Shown here in pieces: positions 11,086 to 21,463 of a stretch of 64,000 nucleotides of DNA. Source of the stretch: Lepidostoma basale (taxonomy: Eukaryota > Arthropoda > Insecta > Trichoptera > Lepidostomatidae). The stretch lies in contig JAHDVF020000008.1 in NCBI GenBank assembly GCA_022606425.2, forward strand, positions 248,001 through 312,000, in the 5' to 3' direction. The translations under genes were made by a program, and so were the position numbers. The notes below the pieces were generated by a model. It was not told the DNA's origin. It saw only the letters and a list, made by a program, of their open reading frames with translations, and did not search any database. Numbering within the stretch: position 1 is the stretch's first letter; the number at the start of each line of letters is the position of its first letter.

Positions 11086-12391
11086 TAGGGTTGCCACAAT
11101 AGTCACTGTTATAGGTACTGACCTGGACACAAAAACTCAAGAAAAATACAGAGTGTTCCACGCTGAGTGAGAATGCTGTCTGTAGTAGTTGGTAGGTACC
11201 TACCCAATAAAAATAAACAGATTAATATATTGAATAAACATTTTTATTGCACAGGCATAGGTTTTTTTTAGCTAATAACAGAATACGACAGATTTCAATT
11301 CAACAGGATCAATATTATTTTCAACATTTTGAATGTATACAAATACTTGTAGACGAATACTGTATTTTACCCATTGCGGGTTATCATTTTAAGGATTAAG
11401 TGTATCTCAATAGAGACGAAGATGCAAATTGGAAACAGAATATGGTGGTCGAGGCTTTTACAGGACTTATGACCTGTCATTTTGGAAGGTGTATATAGGC
11501 TACAATAGTGGACTACACTTCACATTTTTTTAGTTCAATCTACACTAGCGCCATCTATTAAGTTTGGATTAAGCATTAAGCAGAAGATCTTTATTAACGC
11601 AATGTGAAAGGCCACCGCCATCAACATACATTGCTAAATAACGCCTGGAGATGTCTCTCCAATTTTTATGCTGTTTTTAACTTGGATCAGTTTTGTTAAA
11701 AATAGCATAAAAATTGGAGAGACATCTCCAGGCGTTATCTAGCAATGTATGTTAATGGCGGTAGCCTTTCACATTGCATTAATAAAGATCTTCTGCTTAA
11801 TGCTCAATCCAATCTTAGTAGATGGCGCTAGTGTAGATTGAACTAAAAAAATGTGAAGTGTAGTCCACCATTGTAGCATATATACACTATTCCAAAAATT
11901 TGTCAGACGTGGTGGTCGTAAGAAGAGCGGAATGGGGAATTTTGCATTACATAAAGGGTGCGCTTAATCCAACCAATGACAGGTCATAAGTCCTGTAAAC
12001 GCCTAGACCACCATATTCTGTTTCCAATTTGCATCTTCGTCTCTATTGAGACACAATTAATATTATTTTCATTATATTTTGCATTCAACAGTTTAACAGG
12101 ATTCAACTGATCTCATATTTTTCTGTCTTCTTGACCGGCTTCAGGTGTTCCGGGTTCCTCATAACATATGAAATTCAGAACAAGTCATGTTGAAATTAAA
12201 CTTGCATTGAATTATGTTTTCCACACATTCGATGTGAAGGCGATTGCGTTCTTTGTCCCGCGATTTTTGATAAATACCGCGGCTCATTTATTCCAATTGG
12301 GACATTTGATGGGACAAGCGGGACGACCGGAATAGAGTTTCTAAACCTGTGACATGTCCCGGTATACCGGGACGTTTGCCAACCCTAATAT
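11086..12391. mobile_element. TIR DNA element remnant enclosing a foldback
   Basis: The left end TATATTAGGGTTGCCA and right end TTTGCCAACCCTAATATA form short terminal inverted repeats flanked by TATA-rich sequence. No transposase ORF is visible. A perfect palindrome GTCCCGGTATACCGGGAC sits just inside the right end. The 11395-12060 foldback is nested inside. Confidence 0.45.
11395..12060. mobile_element. Long foldback element FB, inverted dimer
   Basis: The arms start with TATCTCAATAGAGACGAAGA and meet at a loop near 11685-11697. The inner parts of the arms (11510-11680 and 11700-11880) are almost exact reverse complements. The left arm lacks about 105 bp that the right arm has (the GGTTGGATTAAGCGCACC region at 11960-11975). 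Single half-units are found at 39012-39400, 40009-40260, 44770-45122 and 46008-46137. No ORF. Confidence 0.8.
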
Positions 12392-12649
12392 ATATGCATA
12401 CATTTTATAGTTAGTTCTTATTTTATTGTACAGTGACAGTCAACACGAAATGGAAAATACGAATTTGTAAAATGGTATAATAATAATAATTTAAAATGCG
12501 GTAGAATTAATTGTCTTGAATGAATGTGTCTTACATCTGTATATAATAGTGTCAAATGCAAATGTAAGAATAAAAATGTTATGGTCTAAACAATTAAAAT
12601 TGGATGGATAAGATTGTGTTGATACATTCTCATTCAATTTGCAAGTCTT
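12392..12649. other. AT-rich spacer
   Basis: No feature recognised. Confidence 0.3.
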
Positions 12650-13058
12650 AGTATCAAGAATATATGAATCATGCAAAAAGTGTGACCTCGTAATGATAGA
12701 ATCCCGAACGACGAAATAATGAAGCAATGTAAGGCAGATGATTGCATCATAAGTAAAATTAAAAAAGGATCCCTCAGATGGTTTGGACTTATGGAACTAA
12801 TGGACTGGTTAAAATGTTGTATACAAACAGTGTGAGTGGAAAGAGAAGTCGTGGAATACCAAGGAAAGCATGGCATGAGCAAATTAATCAAATACTGAAA
12901 GGCGGCCACATTCGAAGTCGGAAAAATCGACGAACGTGCATGTTACGATGTATGAATGTGGAGGGAGCAAGAGAGGTATGTCAGGACAGAACGGTATGGC
13001 GGTCCATCCTCTCTGCCTATCGCTCCGAGGAGACGGCGTGATGGTTAGTTAGTTAGTT
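12650..13058 (+). mobile_element. LINE-T 3' end with tail
   Basis: Begins in a degraded RVSNxxI-like region, then RWFGLMEL-like, RGIPRKAWHEQINQ, CMNVEGAREVCQDRT, WRSILSAY, and ends in the CTCCGAGGAGACGG hairpin with (GTTA)n. This subfamily reads SGKRSRG where others read NGTRNRG. Confidence 0.8.
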
Positions 13059-13059
13059 T

Positions 13060-13342
13060 TAAATAGTTTGAACGCATGGAATGAATGAATCACGGTAAAT
13101 AAAATATACGTTAAGGATGTGAACGAAACAGGAAACAGAAGAAAACCGTGGAAAATTTGTCGTGACCGAATGAATCAAATATTAAACGTAGGACACGTGA
13201 TGTGTCAGAGAAATCGACGTGCGTGCATGATCCGATATGTGAATGTTGAGGAGTTGAATGAAGCATGTCAGGAAAGAACAGCGTGGCCTTCCATTCTTTC
13301 AACGTACCCATTTGGGGCGATGACTTGATGGTTAGCTAGTTT
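13060..13342 (+). mobile_element. LINE-T 3' fragment, adjacent copy
   Basis: A second LINE-T piece directly behind the previous copy's GTTA tail, covering MNETGNRRKPWK, NQILNVGHVMCQRNRRACM and the end. Its hairpin is degraded (CATTTGGGGCGATGAC) and the tail is short. Head-to-tail copies like this suggest insertion into an existing tail. Confidence 0.7.
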
Positions 13343-13645
13343 TATTTAATGGTATAATATTACAAAAAGTAAAAAAAAAATTCTCGTAAAAAATGCGATT
13401 TGCTATTGAATAACGCAAAGTCATTTTAGAAAATTAAGATATAATAGATAACAAGAAAAGATTGTCTTATACTACAAAACTTGTTTGGAAATTTAATATT
13501 AAGGTTTTCCTCGCATGTTTCACGTTTAAAGGACATAAACTAATATTATTTGATCATGCCCTAGGGCGGCGATACATTTAACTATCAAAACATAAAAATA
13601 AAATCTAGATAACAGAATTTTCATTCATATTAAAGATTAAAGATG
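13343..13645. other. AT-rich spacer
   Basis: No feature recognised. Confidence 0.3.
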
Positions 13646-14060
13646 GACTTGGACTTAGACTTTTGGATCTTCAGGCTTACAGAGGTTCAGCTCTAATGGC
13701 TATTCCTCTTACGTCTGTAGCAAACATTGTTGGAATGTAATTTGGTAGTTGTTTTATGATGGGGCTAAATGTATGGCCCGGAGTGTCCCTCCGAAAGAGG
13801 GCGAGGGGGGATTTAGGGTTTATGATAAAGTCTTACATTATTGTCGAGGAATGGAAGACCAGTTAGGGTTGGGATTGTATTTATAAAAAAGTCTGTTCCC
13901 GAGGGGAAGATAAGAGGAGCAGTGCCTGGATGGAGTTGTGGTAGGAGATAGCATCCTGCGTGAGACTATTTTGTTTGGCGGTTGGAATTTTACGTTATTG
14001 TTCAAGAAATAATAAATAGAAAGAGTTTATTGTTAAATTTAAGAGTATATTGTTAGAATT
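13646..14060 (+). repeat. Dispersed repeat R1
   Basis: A GC-richer unit beginning GACTTGGACTTAGACTTTTG and containing GCTCTAATGGCTATTCCTCT, AAATGTATGGCCCGGAGTGT and GGAATGGAAGACC blocks. Other copies lie at 22980-23207 (closely related), 6085-6185 (partial, minus) and, for the first bases only, 27410-27435. About 45 codons from the TATGATGGGG block stay open in both long copies, but this is too short to call a gene. Confidence 0.6.
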
Positions 14061-14129
14061 TATTTTTAATCGATCCCAAGGATGCCACTTGGGCCTTCAT
14101 AATGTGGTAGTTTCCCGTTGCTTTCCACA

Positions 14130-14245
14130 TTTATATTTTGCTGCTGTATAAAACTTTTTAGCTATTGATTCTCATGACATGTGAAGGTAGCTAACCTATC
14201 GCCACTTTATTGACACGGGAATTCTACACCAGACCGAAGACTTAT
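14130..14245 (-). mobile_element. tRNA-derived SINE, 3' part
   Basis: Matches the body and tail of the SINE at 15926-16150 in reverse (CTATCGCCACTTTATTGACA, then GAATTCTACACCAGACC). The tRNA-like head is lost. Confidence 0.6.
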
Positions 14246-14272
14246 TAAAGTAAAAAAAATATTTTAGAAAAA

Positions 14273-14815
14273 CTATCTAACTAACCATCACGCCGTCTCC
14301 CCGAAGGGGTAGGCATAAAGAATGGAACGCCACACTGTTCTGTCCTGACATACTTCTCTCGATTCCTCTACATTCATACATCTTGTCATGCTCGCACGTC
14401 GATTTCTCCGACTCCTCACGTGACCGACATTTAATATTTGATTGATTTGATAGTGCCTCGTTTTCCTCGGCCTTCCTCTTTTTCTAGCTCCGTTCACGCC
14501 GTTTACATATATCTTCTTCACCATTCTGTCTTCACTCATTCTTTCCATGTGTCCAAACCATCCTAATGACCCTTTCATTATTTTATTCATAACACTTTCA
14601 TTCGCACCACATTCCCTTCTTATACTTGCATTTGACACTCTAACATATACAGATTTGCTACACATTCGTCTTAGAGATCTCATTTATACTGCATTTATTC
14701 TACTTTCATCATTCTTTTGCCAGTTCCATGCTTCACTTCCATACATTAGGGTCGGCACAAGAACACGATTATGCACTGCCATCTTAGCTTTTTTGGATAT
14801 GCTTTTGTTTGCGAT
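14273..14815 (-). mobile_element. LINE-T 3' end, well preserved
   Basis: An open frame of about 130 codons covers MRSLRRMCSKSVYVRVSNAS, RWFGHMERMSEDRM, RGRPRKTRHYQINQ and the WRSILYAYPFGETA end, followed by the CCCCTTCGGGGAGACGG hairpin and a short tail of the same type. Upstream it reaches the HNRVLVPTLMYGSEAW region. One of the best copies for a consensus. Confidence 0.85.
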
Positions 14816-15024
14816 TACAATTTTAAGTGAGAATATATAAATATTTTAGACATTTTAATATACTCATAAATATAATAATAAAAATAAAATATTAACATAA
14901 CTTCAAATTAAATTATTGAGATGTTTCCATTGTCCTACTACCTTAAAATAAATAAGAAATACCCCTATCTCTAGAATAAAATCAATCTTCGTTCTTTGCG
15001 TACAAAAGAAACGATTCTTCTTCT
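14816..15024. other. AT-rich spacer
   Basis: No feature recognised. Confidence 0.3.
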
Positions 15025-15470
15025 TCTTTCGGTGCCGTGTCATGTCCCCTCAACGTTGGATATCACTACAGCTCGTTGGCGATCTCTATCCTGCGCCACT
15101 TGGAACAGGTTCTGAACTCTTGTTATTCCTGTCCACTCTTTGATGTTCCGCAGCCAGGACAGCTGCCATCTACCAACTCCCCGACGTCCCTCCATTTTAC
15201 CCATTAATATCAGTCGAAGGAGGTGGTATTTTTCTCCCCTTAGCACATGACCTAAATATGAGACCTTCCTAATTTTCACACTCGACACCAGCTATTAGCT
15301 CTGGCTCTCTGCAGTACGTCTGCATTACTGATTCTATCGGTCCACGGTATACGGAGCATTTTGCGGTATATCCACATCTCGAACGCTTCTAACCGGTTCA
15401 TTACATTCACTTTCAGAGTCCAGGTTTCGCAGCCATATAGTAGATACAATTCTACACCATTTAATTGTTT
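15025..15470 (-). mobile_element. LINE-A 3' fragment
   Basis: Minus strand: YGCETWTLKVNVMNRLEAFE, RKMLRIPWTDRISNADVLQR, then SYLGHVLRGEKYHLLRLIL, GRRGVGRWQLSWLRNIKEWT and the end, with a GAA-rich tail at 15018-15029. One frameshift near 15285 splits the frame. Confidence 0.8.
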
Positions 15471-15925
15471 TTTTTTTACTCTGATGAAGGTCGCATACGG
15501 TTTAAAACAAAATACAACATTCTTCAAAACGAAACGTTCGTTCTTGTTACAAAATATTTTACAACGTTCTTCAAAAAATATTCGAATTAAAATTTCACCG
15601 TTGAAAAGTTTATTGGGCGCCTCTGGTATACATATGTGTGGTATAATATAATATAATATATCGATGTTCAGGAATATCTTTTACCCACCTCAATAACCAA
15701 TTTAAGGCAATTACGATGATTGTATAATTATTTATACATTTCAACGGCAACAGTATCAAGGCGATGACTGCGTTCGCTCTTAATATAGTCTTCGCTTTAT
15801 TTTGTATGAAAGGTTTTGAAGTAGCGTATTTCTTGATCGACTAAAATATTGGACCTAAAAAATCATCAAAAGAGCACTTAATGTATAACTTTTTATTCAA
15901 TTTACGGTTGTATGATAAACTAAAT
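15471..15925. other. Unassigned
   Basis: No gene recognised. Long AT tracts, and an ATAAT repeat run near 15645-15660. Confidence 0.3.
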
Positions 15926-16155
15926 GACCTTCGTGGCAGAGTGGTAAGAGCTCTGACTGCCATTCCGAAGGTTCCGGGTTCGATTCCCGGTGATTGTCAC
16001 ACTGTCTTTGGTCTGATGTAGAATTCTTGTGACAATAAAATGGCGATAGATTAGCTACCTATCACATGTCACGAAAATCAAATATATCAGCTAAAAAAAA
16101 TGTATACAGTGATTGGGAACAAGCGACCTGTTGTATATAAAAAAAAAACTGGTAC
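15926..16155 (+). mobile_element. tRNA-derived SINE
   Basis: The head GACCTTCGTGGCAGAGTGG carries a pol III A box (TGGCAGAGTGG, 15934-15944) and a B box (GGTTCGATTCC, 15977-15987) at tRNA-like spacing. An unrelated body follows (CACTGTCTTTGGTCTGATGT) and the tail ends ACCTGTTGTATA plus an A-rich run. It is not a working tRNA, because the acceptor stem does not close. Other copies: 35297-35531, 36713-36916, 37738-37960, 51510-51715 and 14130-14245. Confidence 0.85.
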
Positions 16156-16165
16156 TCATTAGGTA

Positions 16166-16450
16166 ATCCATTGTTTTGGCGGAAACACTTTGATATTTTA
16201 ACATTATTCACTGTTAAATTAAAAACACTGTTTTAATATCCAAAATAGATTTTTTTTTTTATAAAATCGTCGTGACAGCTGTTTCGGTAACCAATGTTAC
16301 CATCATTAGGTGTTACAATAAACTTATATATTGTACCACCTGACGATTGTAACATCGGTTACCGAAATAGCTGTTGCGATGATTTTATAAAAAATAACTC
16401 AATTTTTGATATTAAAACAGTGTTTTTAATTTAACAGTGAATAAATTAAA
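16166..16450. mobile_element. Ribozyme-foldback element, family B
   Basis: Inverted repeat with arms of about 100 bp (16240-16318 and 16325-16410) and an outer segment starting TCCATTGTTTTGGCGGAAAC. Each arm carries an outward-facing hammerhead-like motif with helix II GGTAAC/GTTACC in the left arm. Related copies: 22718-23222 and 38003-38263; outer ends alone at 29010-29075 and 57665-57730. Confidence 0.75.
16332..16378 (+). ncRNA. Hammerhead-like motif, right arm of family B copy 1
   Basis: CTGACGA (16340-16346) is followed by a helix II hairpin around AACATCGGTT, then GAAATAGCTGTT. The CUGANGA and GAAA core elements and a UH site are present. Helix I pairing is poor. Confidence 0.5.
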
Positions 16451-16465
16451 AACAGTGTAAGTTGA

Positions 16466-16670
16466 TTATTCTTCTTCTGGTGCCGTGTCACGTTCCTCCA
16501 ACGTTGGCGATCACTGCAGCGAAATCATCTCTATCCTGCGCTACTTGGAACAGGTTCTCAACGCTCCTCATTCGTGTACAATCCCGTATACTCTGCAGCC
16601 AGGACAGCTGCCTTCTCTTCCTTCTACGTGGTTATCAGCAGAAGGAGGTGTTTTTTTCCTCCTTATAAAT
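16466..16670 (-). mobile_element. LINE-A 3' terminal fragment
   Basis: A GAA-rich tail (TTCTTCTTC on the plus strand) then the LINE-A end (GCCGTGTCACG, ACGTTGGCGATCACTGC, TGCGCTACTTGGAACAGGTT). Truncated after about 200 bp. Confidence 0.65.
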
Positions 16671-16975
16671 GTTCACGCTCTTTCTAAGTTTATTATAACA
16701 TAATTTTTAGCATTGGTTTTGGAAAAACATGTAAAAACGGGCTACCATCACCATCTTCACCAGAAGATGACAGCGAGTTGCCGAAAAAAAAGAGTATGTT
16801 ATTAAGTATACAAACATTTGTGATTTTTTATTGAATATAATTTTTTTTAAATAACGTTTTTTATTTTCATTATTTACAATAAACTTTTTCCGTGATAACA
16901 AAACATGAATTTCTAATAACAAAACACATATTTAAAAAAATTAAATTAAATACAATTAAATTACTGGTTGAAAAA
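16671..16975. other. AT-rich spacer
   Basis: No feature recognised. Confidence 0.3.
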
Positions 16976-17445
16976 CTAACTAGCTAACTAACTAACCATC
17001 ACGCCATTTCCCCGGAGGGGTAGGCAGAGGATGGATCGCTACAATGCTCTGTCCTGGCATACCTCTCGGGATTCCTCTACATTCATACATCGTACCATGC
17101 ACGCACGTCGATTATTCCGACTTCGAATGTGGCCGTCTTTTAGTAATTGATTAATTTGGTCATGCTATGTTTTCCTCGGTTTCTTTTTCCATTCACGCTG
17201 CTTGAGTAAAACTTTTTAACCATTCTACTCTCATCCATTCGTTCCATATGTCCAAACCATCTTAGGGATCCTTTTTTAATTTTATCCATGATGCAGTCAT
17301 CTGCCTTACATTTCTTTCTTATTTCATCGTTCGGTATTCTATCATACAACGTTTTCCGGCACATTCTTCTTAGTGATCTCATTTCTACGGCGTTTATCCT
17401 GCTTTCATCCTTCTTTTGCTAGTTCCAAGCCTCACTTCCATAAAT
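16976..17445 (-). mobile_element. LINE-T 3' end with tail
   Basis: (AACT)n, ATCACGCCATTTCCCCGGAG, then the coding region on the minus strand including MRSLRRMCRKTLYDRIPNDE, RWFGHMERMDESRM and NGKRNRGKH. It belongs to the SSVNGKR subfamily also seen at 12650 and 27766. Confidence 0.8.
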
Positions 17446-17462
17446 GATTGTTTTTTTTATTA

Positions 17463-17925
17463 CTATCTAATTAACTAACTAACCATCACGCCGTCTCCCC
17501 GAAGGGCTTGGTAGAAAGAATGGACTGCCACAATTTTCTTTCCTGACATATTTCTCTCGCTTCCTCAACATTCATACATCGTATCATGCACGCGCGTCGA
17601 TTTTACTGACTCCTCACATGGCCGACATTCAATATTTGATTTATTTTATCGTGCCACGTTTTCCTCGGTCTTCCTCTATTTTTAGTTCCATTTACATCGT
17701 TAACATATAATTTTTTTACCATTATTTCTTCATTCATTCTTTCCATATGTCCAAACTATTTTAATGATCCTTTCATTATTTTGTTCATAGCTCCATCATT
17801 CGCACCGCATTCACTTATGTCATTCTATCATACACAGAATATCCACACACTCGTCTAAGAGATCTCATTTCTACGGCATTTATTCTACTTACATCCTTCT
17901 TTTGCTAGTTCCATGCTTCGAAAAT
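17463..17925 (-). mobile_element. LINE-T 3' end with tail
   Basis: A second copy in tandem with the previous one, in the same orientation. The NDVNGT subfamily is recognisable, with several frameshifts and a deletion near 17815. Confidence 0.75.
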
Positions 17926-18119
17926 TACGAAAATATATTTTGACAGCTGTCAAAACTCTTCACACAAACAATCAAAAACAGTTTAATAAATTATCAACAG
18001 AGCGTTTCGATATGAAAATCCGTTTATTTTTTTAAAAAATTAATGTATGGTATGTTAATTATTGTAGATCTAAATGGACTATGATCATCAACCATGGACA
18101 ACTTTTTGCAGCATATTGT
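17926..18119. other. Spacer
   Basis: No feature recognised. Confidence 0.3.
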
Positions 18120-18306
18120 TTAATTTTCTCTCCTCTATTTCTGGTTCCATTTACATCGTTAACATATAATTTTTTTACCATTCTTTCTTCCTTCATTCAT
18201 TCCATATGTTCAAACCAACTTAATGATCCTTTCATTATTTTGTTCATAACACCATCATTCGCACCGCATTCACTTCTTATATTTTCATTCGACACTCTAT
18301 CATATA
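18120..18306 (-). mobile_element. LINE-T internal fragment
   Basis: Covers only the NxENIRSECGANDGVMNKI to VNDVNGTRNRGE region, with no tail. Confidence 0.65.
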
Positions 18307-18309
18307 TTT

Positions 18310-18960
18310 TTTTATATACTGTATTTATTTATTGATCATTTACCAAGTACATGGTTTTAATACCTCCGAACTGGGGTAACCCGTTCTAGGGAGGCATTCC
18401 TAGTACTCTATATAATTTTAATATATAATATAATTTACAAATTTAGGGAGCAGTTAAGGGGAGCAACACATATCCTAAAGTGTATAACTTAAAATTAATT
18501 GACTTATATATTAAACAACACTATTTAAACACTATATTGTCTTATATAACACTATTTAAACTATTTACTTATTTTTATAAAATTATACTACATTCAAGCC
18601 GCCCTTTTTTTAATGTCTCCGTAGTTACATGTTTTTTTGTAATTGTGCATTGTCATTTTTTGTGGGTCGTTTATAGTTTTGTTTATTATGTTATAGAGTT
18701 TGGGTCCAAGATAGTAGAAATGTCTTTGCGCATAAGAAGTTTTAGTTTTTGGTACAAAATGGTTATGTTTGTTGCGTGTGTTGTACGTTTGTTGTCCTTT
18801 TAAGTGTCTGTCGGTGTCCTTGTGGTAGTGCACGACTAAATTTATTATTTATAGTTGTATTATGTCCGGTACTTGAAATTCATCGTATAGTTGGTGTGAG
18901 CACTAGTCACTCGGCTTCACTTTTTCAATGAAATATGCTTCCTAGTGTGACTGGACCCCT
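18310..18960 (-). mobile_element. CR1/Jockey-like LINE C-terminus
   Basis: Minus-strand translation at 18594-18833 reads QTYNTRNKHNHFVPKTKTSY, then HFYYLGPKLYNIINKTINDP and a basic end, the usual C-terminal order of CR1/Jockey-type RT proteins. 3' untranslated sequence probably extends down to about 18310. 5'-truncated. Confidence 0.6.
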
Positions 18961-19184
18961 TACGATGGTTCTGACAAATTTCACCTCAATTAGGCTATAT
19001 TGATTTTAGTACACGTGTACACCAACAGAACAGCTAGACCAGGCGAGAGTATTTATGTACATTAATAATTCCGAATTTTTCGTTATTTACACAGTTCTCA
19101 AAGGTCTATTCTAGGCCGAAAAAAATCTATAGTCGATTCCAAATTTCTAGTCAGTCTATTTTTGAATATTTATTTCGAATACTG
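18961..19184. other. Spacer
   Basis: No feature recognised. Confidence 0.3.
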
Positions 19185-19605
19185 TCACAAAAAAAACTTT
19201 TACAAAGCCACCATCAATCCATTAGTAATATATGGTTCGGAGTTTTTTTTTTTTTAAAGGAACATAGAAGTTCCCGCCACATACCCGAGGCTGTTATCGG
19301 GCGTAGCGGCGCCCTTTTATCAGCCTCGCTCGTACACTCCCTGGGCCTGTCCCCGGTCCATCCGGGACTTACATTTAAAGACGGCAACAGCAAGGGGGTG
19401 CCAGACCACATTTAATCTACTACATCCTACTTCTATGCTCCGCTGTACTTTATTGAATAAATAAACATAATATATAATACACGAACATTTTAGGTACATA
19501 AATATTTTAGGTACATGAACATTTTAGGTTCGGTCCCATGGTTCGGAGTCATGGACTTACTATCACAATGGAAGAAATAACTGTACCCTCAACTATGTTA
19601 AATTA
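19185..19605 (+). mobile_element. LINE fragment split by a poly(A) insertion
   Basis: The translation reads FYKATINPLVIYGSE before the insertion and SWTY after it. This is the end of the palm/thumb-proximal region seen in the other LINEs as YGSEAWN or YGCETWT. Split by the 19244-19537 insertion. Confidence 0.6.
19244..19537 (-). mobile_element. Poly(A)-tailed retroelement insertion with 12-bp TSD
   Basis: Flanked by ATGGTTCGGAGT at 19232-19243 and 19538-19549. A T-run at the left shows a poly(A) tail on the minus strand. The body is GC-rich (GGGCCTGTCCCCGGTCCATC) and has an AATAAA site and short TTTTAGGTACAT repeats. Class not recognised; it could be a SINE or a LINE 3' untranslated region. 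Confidence 0.7.
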
Positions 19606-19616
19606 TTCGTTTGGAT

Positions 19617-20076
19617 CAGTCTTTCTCAAAGTGGGCCATAACGCCCCCTTGTGGGCGCTGGTGGCCTAGAGGGGGCGGTAAGGAGCCCAGAAAAAATGGG
19701 GGGTGTTGAAATGGTTTAGGGGGGCTATGGCTGAATTGTAATTTCATCTACTTAATATTTTAAAATATTACCGAACGCGGCGCCTTGCGGCTGTTTTTGA
19801 GTAAATTCGAACCTGATATCAATAAACTTGTTAAAAATCGTCAGATTCATCCTTCACATCAGGTAAGTTTTAAAATTAAAATTGATTATATTTGTTTTAA
19901 TTTGAATAAAAGATACTCTTAATATTATAAAACCACTGGTAAAAAAGTCTCGTATAGAATTAAAGTAATAAATTTCATTGTGGTTTTTAAGATGTGGTAA
20001 AGTAAAAAAAACTAGGGGGCGCTGAAAAATAATTGATTTTCAAAGTTGGCGATAGACGAAATAAGTTTGAGAACCA
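19617..20076. mobile_element. hAT-like non-autonomous element
   Basis: The left end CAGTCTTTCTCAAAGTGG and right end AAGTTTGAGAACCACGG are the imperfect inverted termini typical of hAT elements. Internal GCGCCCCC-type blocks resemble the second element at 46379-46977. No transposase ORF, and the 8-bp duplication is not clear. Confidence 0.55.
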
Positions 20077-20113
20077 CGGTTGGCAGCAATATTTTTTGTG
20101 TGATTTTGGGTAA

Positions 20114-20156
20114 CACCGACGTTTCGGAGATCGTTGCAGTCTCCATCTTCAGGGTA
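20114..20156 (-). ncRNA. Hammerhead ribozyme candidate, family C left arm
   Basis: Minus strand: TACC + CTGAAGA (CUGANGA core) + helix II GGAGA/TCTCC with a 9-nt loop + GAAAC + GTC cleavage triplet + GGTG. Helix I pairs UACC with GGUG (one G-U). Helix III is only AC/GU with no loop, so activity would probably need a dimer, as known for minimal type-I hammerheads. Confidence 0.65.
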
Positions 20157-20185
20157 ATGTGGTGGTGTCATTACCACCACCACAT

Positions 20186-20228
20186 TACCCTGAAGATGGA
20201 GACTGCAACGATCTCCGAAACGTCAGTC
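20186..20228 (+). ncRNA. Hammerhead ribozyme candidate, family C right arm
   Basis: Same core on the plus strand (CTGAAGA at 20190-20196, GAAAC at 20217-20221, GTC at 20222-20224). The helix I partner has drifted to AGTC, so it is weaker than the left arm. Confidence 0.55.
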
Positions 20229-20275
20229 GAGAAGAAGAAATCACACGGTGTTACCCAAAATCACACAAAACATAT

Positions 20276-20485
20276 GTTCGTTTAGAGTCCTTAAGTCTCA
20301 AGCACAACTGACACTATAAATCGCTTGAACAGTTTAGAACTAAATATCACACATATTTTATCTCGGATAAAAGCATAGGATAGTAATTAAATAAAACATT
20401 ATTTTTAAGAACTGCTTCCTTTTTTATCTTTATTTCGACAACCACTGGTTTCGGCTTGCTGGCATTGACAATTGACATCGTGTTT
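20276..20485. other. Spacer with a hammerhead-like relic
   Basis: At 20445-20485 the minus strand reads GCCGAAACCAGTGGTTGTCG, resembling the GAAAC side of a family-E arm. The CUGANGA side is not convincing. Confidence 0.3.
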
Positions 20486-20489
20486 TTTT

Positions 20490-20980
20490 ATCAAATCAAA
20501 TCAGTTTATTAACTCAAAAGACATTACAAACAGGAAAAAGTTTAAGGCATCTACTGAGTACAGATAAAATATTAATAAAATACAATATAGTACCAGGAAC
20601 GCATTAGAGATGGTTTGACATTAGGAAGACATACTTTCTAAAGTCAAGAGTATTTGTCTCGTAACGTACCTTCACTAATATGAAAGACGTCGATCTCCAG
20701 AGAGACCGCGTTCAGCAGACTAATTACTCTTCCCACTGGTGTCACCAGAGGCAGATTGGTTTTGGTGCCCGTAGGTAGCACAATCTGTGCTGTCGCTGTC
20801 GGAGAAATCTATCAGGAACAAAATGACCAACTTCCTCTAGCACGGTCGAGTTCTCGAAATATCAACTGATTAATTTAAAGAAATGGGCAAGGAGATGCCC
20901 ATCTCTTCGAAGCTGTAATGAATGGGTTCCAAGTATTCCTAACAGAAATATCGTGGGATAGAGCCACGGATAACTAACTA
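20490..20980 (-). mobile_element. LINE-F C-terminal fragment, TTGAT-rich tail
   Basis: The minus-strand translation, with frameshifts, contains the blocks DRFLRQRQHRLCYLPTGTKT, NLPLVTPVGRVISLLNAVSL and EIDVFHISEGTLRDKYS. These resemble CR1/Jockey-type RT C-termini. The 3' end is CTGATTTGATTTGAT-like. Other copies: 57825-58210, 58285-58690, 62355-62810, and 63835-63965 on plus. Confidence 0.65.
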
Positions 20981-21092
20981 CAGATTTTATGAACTGATAC
21001 AACTGATGCATCGAAAAACAACGTTTTATTTCATTGTTATTTAATTTTATAATTCTTTTAACTTTAAAATAAAATAAAAATACACTTTTAGT

Positions 21093-21455
21093 TGTTGTAT
21101 CTAAACCACTTTATTTAGTAACACCAACCGGTTTCGATTCCACCAGAGCTTTGTTAGGGTGAGAGAAAAAACTAAACATGAAATTAGAGAATAACATATG
21201 AAGAAAAACATATAAAATGCAGGGGAGAAAAATTGGTAGGAGTGAGGAGGACGGTGATTCATGACTCACCGTTCTGAAATTCTATTCGTCCTCGCGCACA
21301 CTTTATCCTACCCCACTTTCTCCTCACTATTTTATATTTCTTTCTTCAAATGTTGTTCTCCGAATTTATGTTTAGTTTATACTCTCAACCTGACGAAGCT
21401 CCGGCGGGAGCGAAACCGAGTGGTATTACCAAATAAAGTGGTTTAAATACAAATA
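21093..21455. mobile_element. Ribozyme-foldback element, family E
   Basis: The ends TCTAAACCACTTTATTTAGT and CAAATAAAGTGGTTTAAATA are inverted repeats. The two hammerhead-like motifs lie just inside and read outward. The central 230 bp is not palindromic and has no recognisable gene. Confidence 0.7.
21386..21424 (+). ncRNA. Hammerhead-like motif, family E right arm
   Basis: CTGACGA (21390-21396) + a perfect GCTCC/GGAGC helix II + GAAAC (21412-21416) + CGAGTGG. The cleavage-site base is G here, which would prevent cleavage. The left arm (minus strand) keeps GAAACCGGTTGGTG and helix I GGTG/CACC but has CTAACAA at the core. Each arm has lost a different part. Confidence 0.55.
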
Positions 21456-21463
21456 AGTATATT

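Larger units (their letters stand above)
20085..20275. mobile_element. Ribozyme-foldback element, family C
   Basis: A nearly perfect palindrome centred near 20170, with an ACCACCACATTACCCTGAAG arm on the right and its complement on the left. The outer parts TGTGTGATTTTGGGTAACAC and its inverse bound the element. Both arms hold an intact hammerhead core pointing outward. No ORF of its own. Confidence 0.8.

Noticed and set aside
15926..15998. Functional tRNA gene
   Set aside because: A and B boxes are fine, but the ends do not pair as an acceptor stem and the same head recurs with a common non-tRNA body. It is a SINE.
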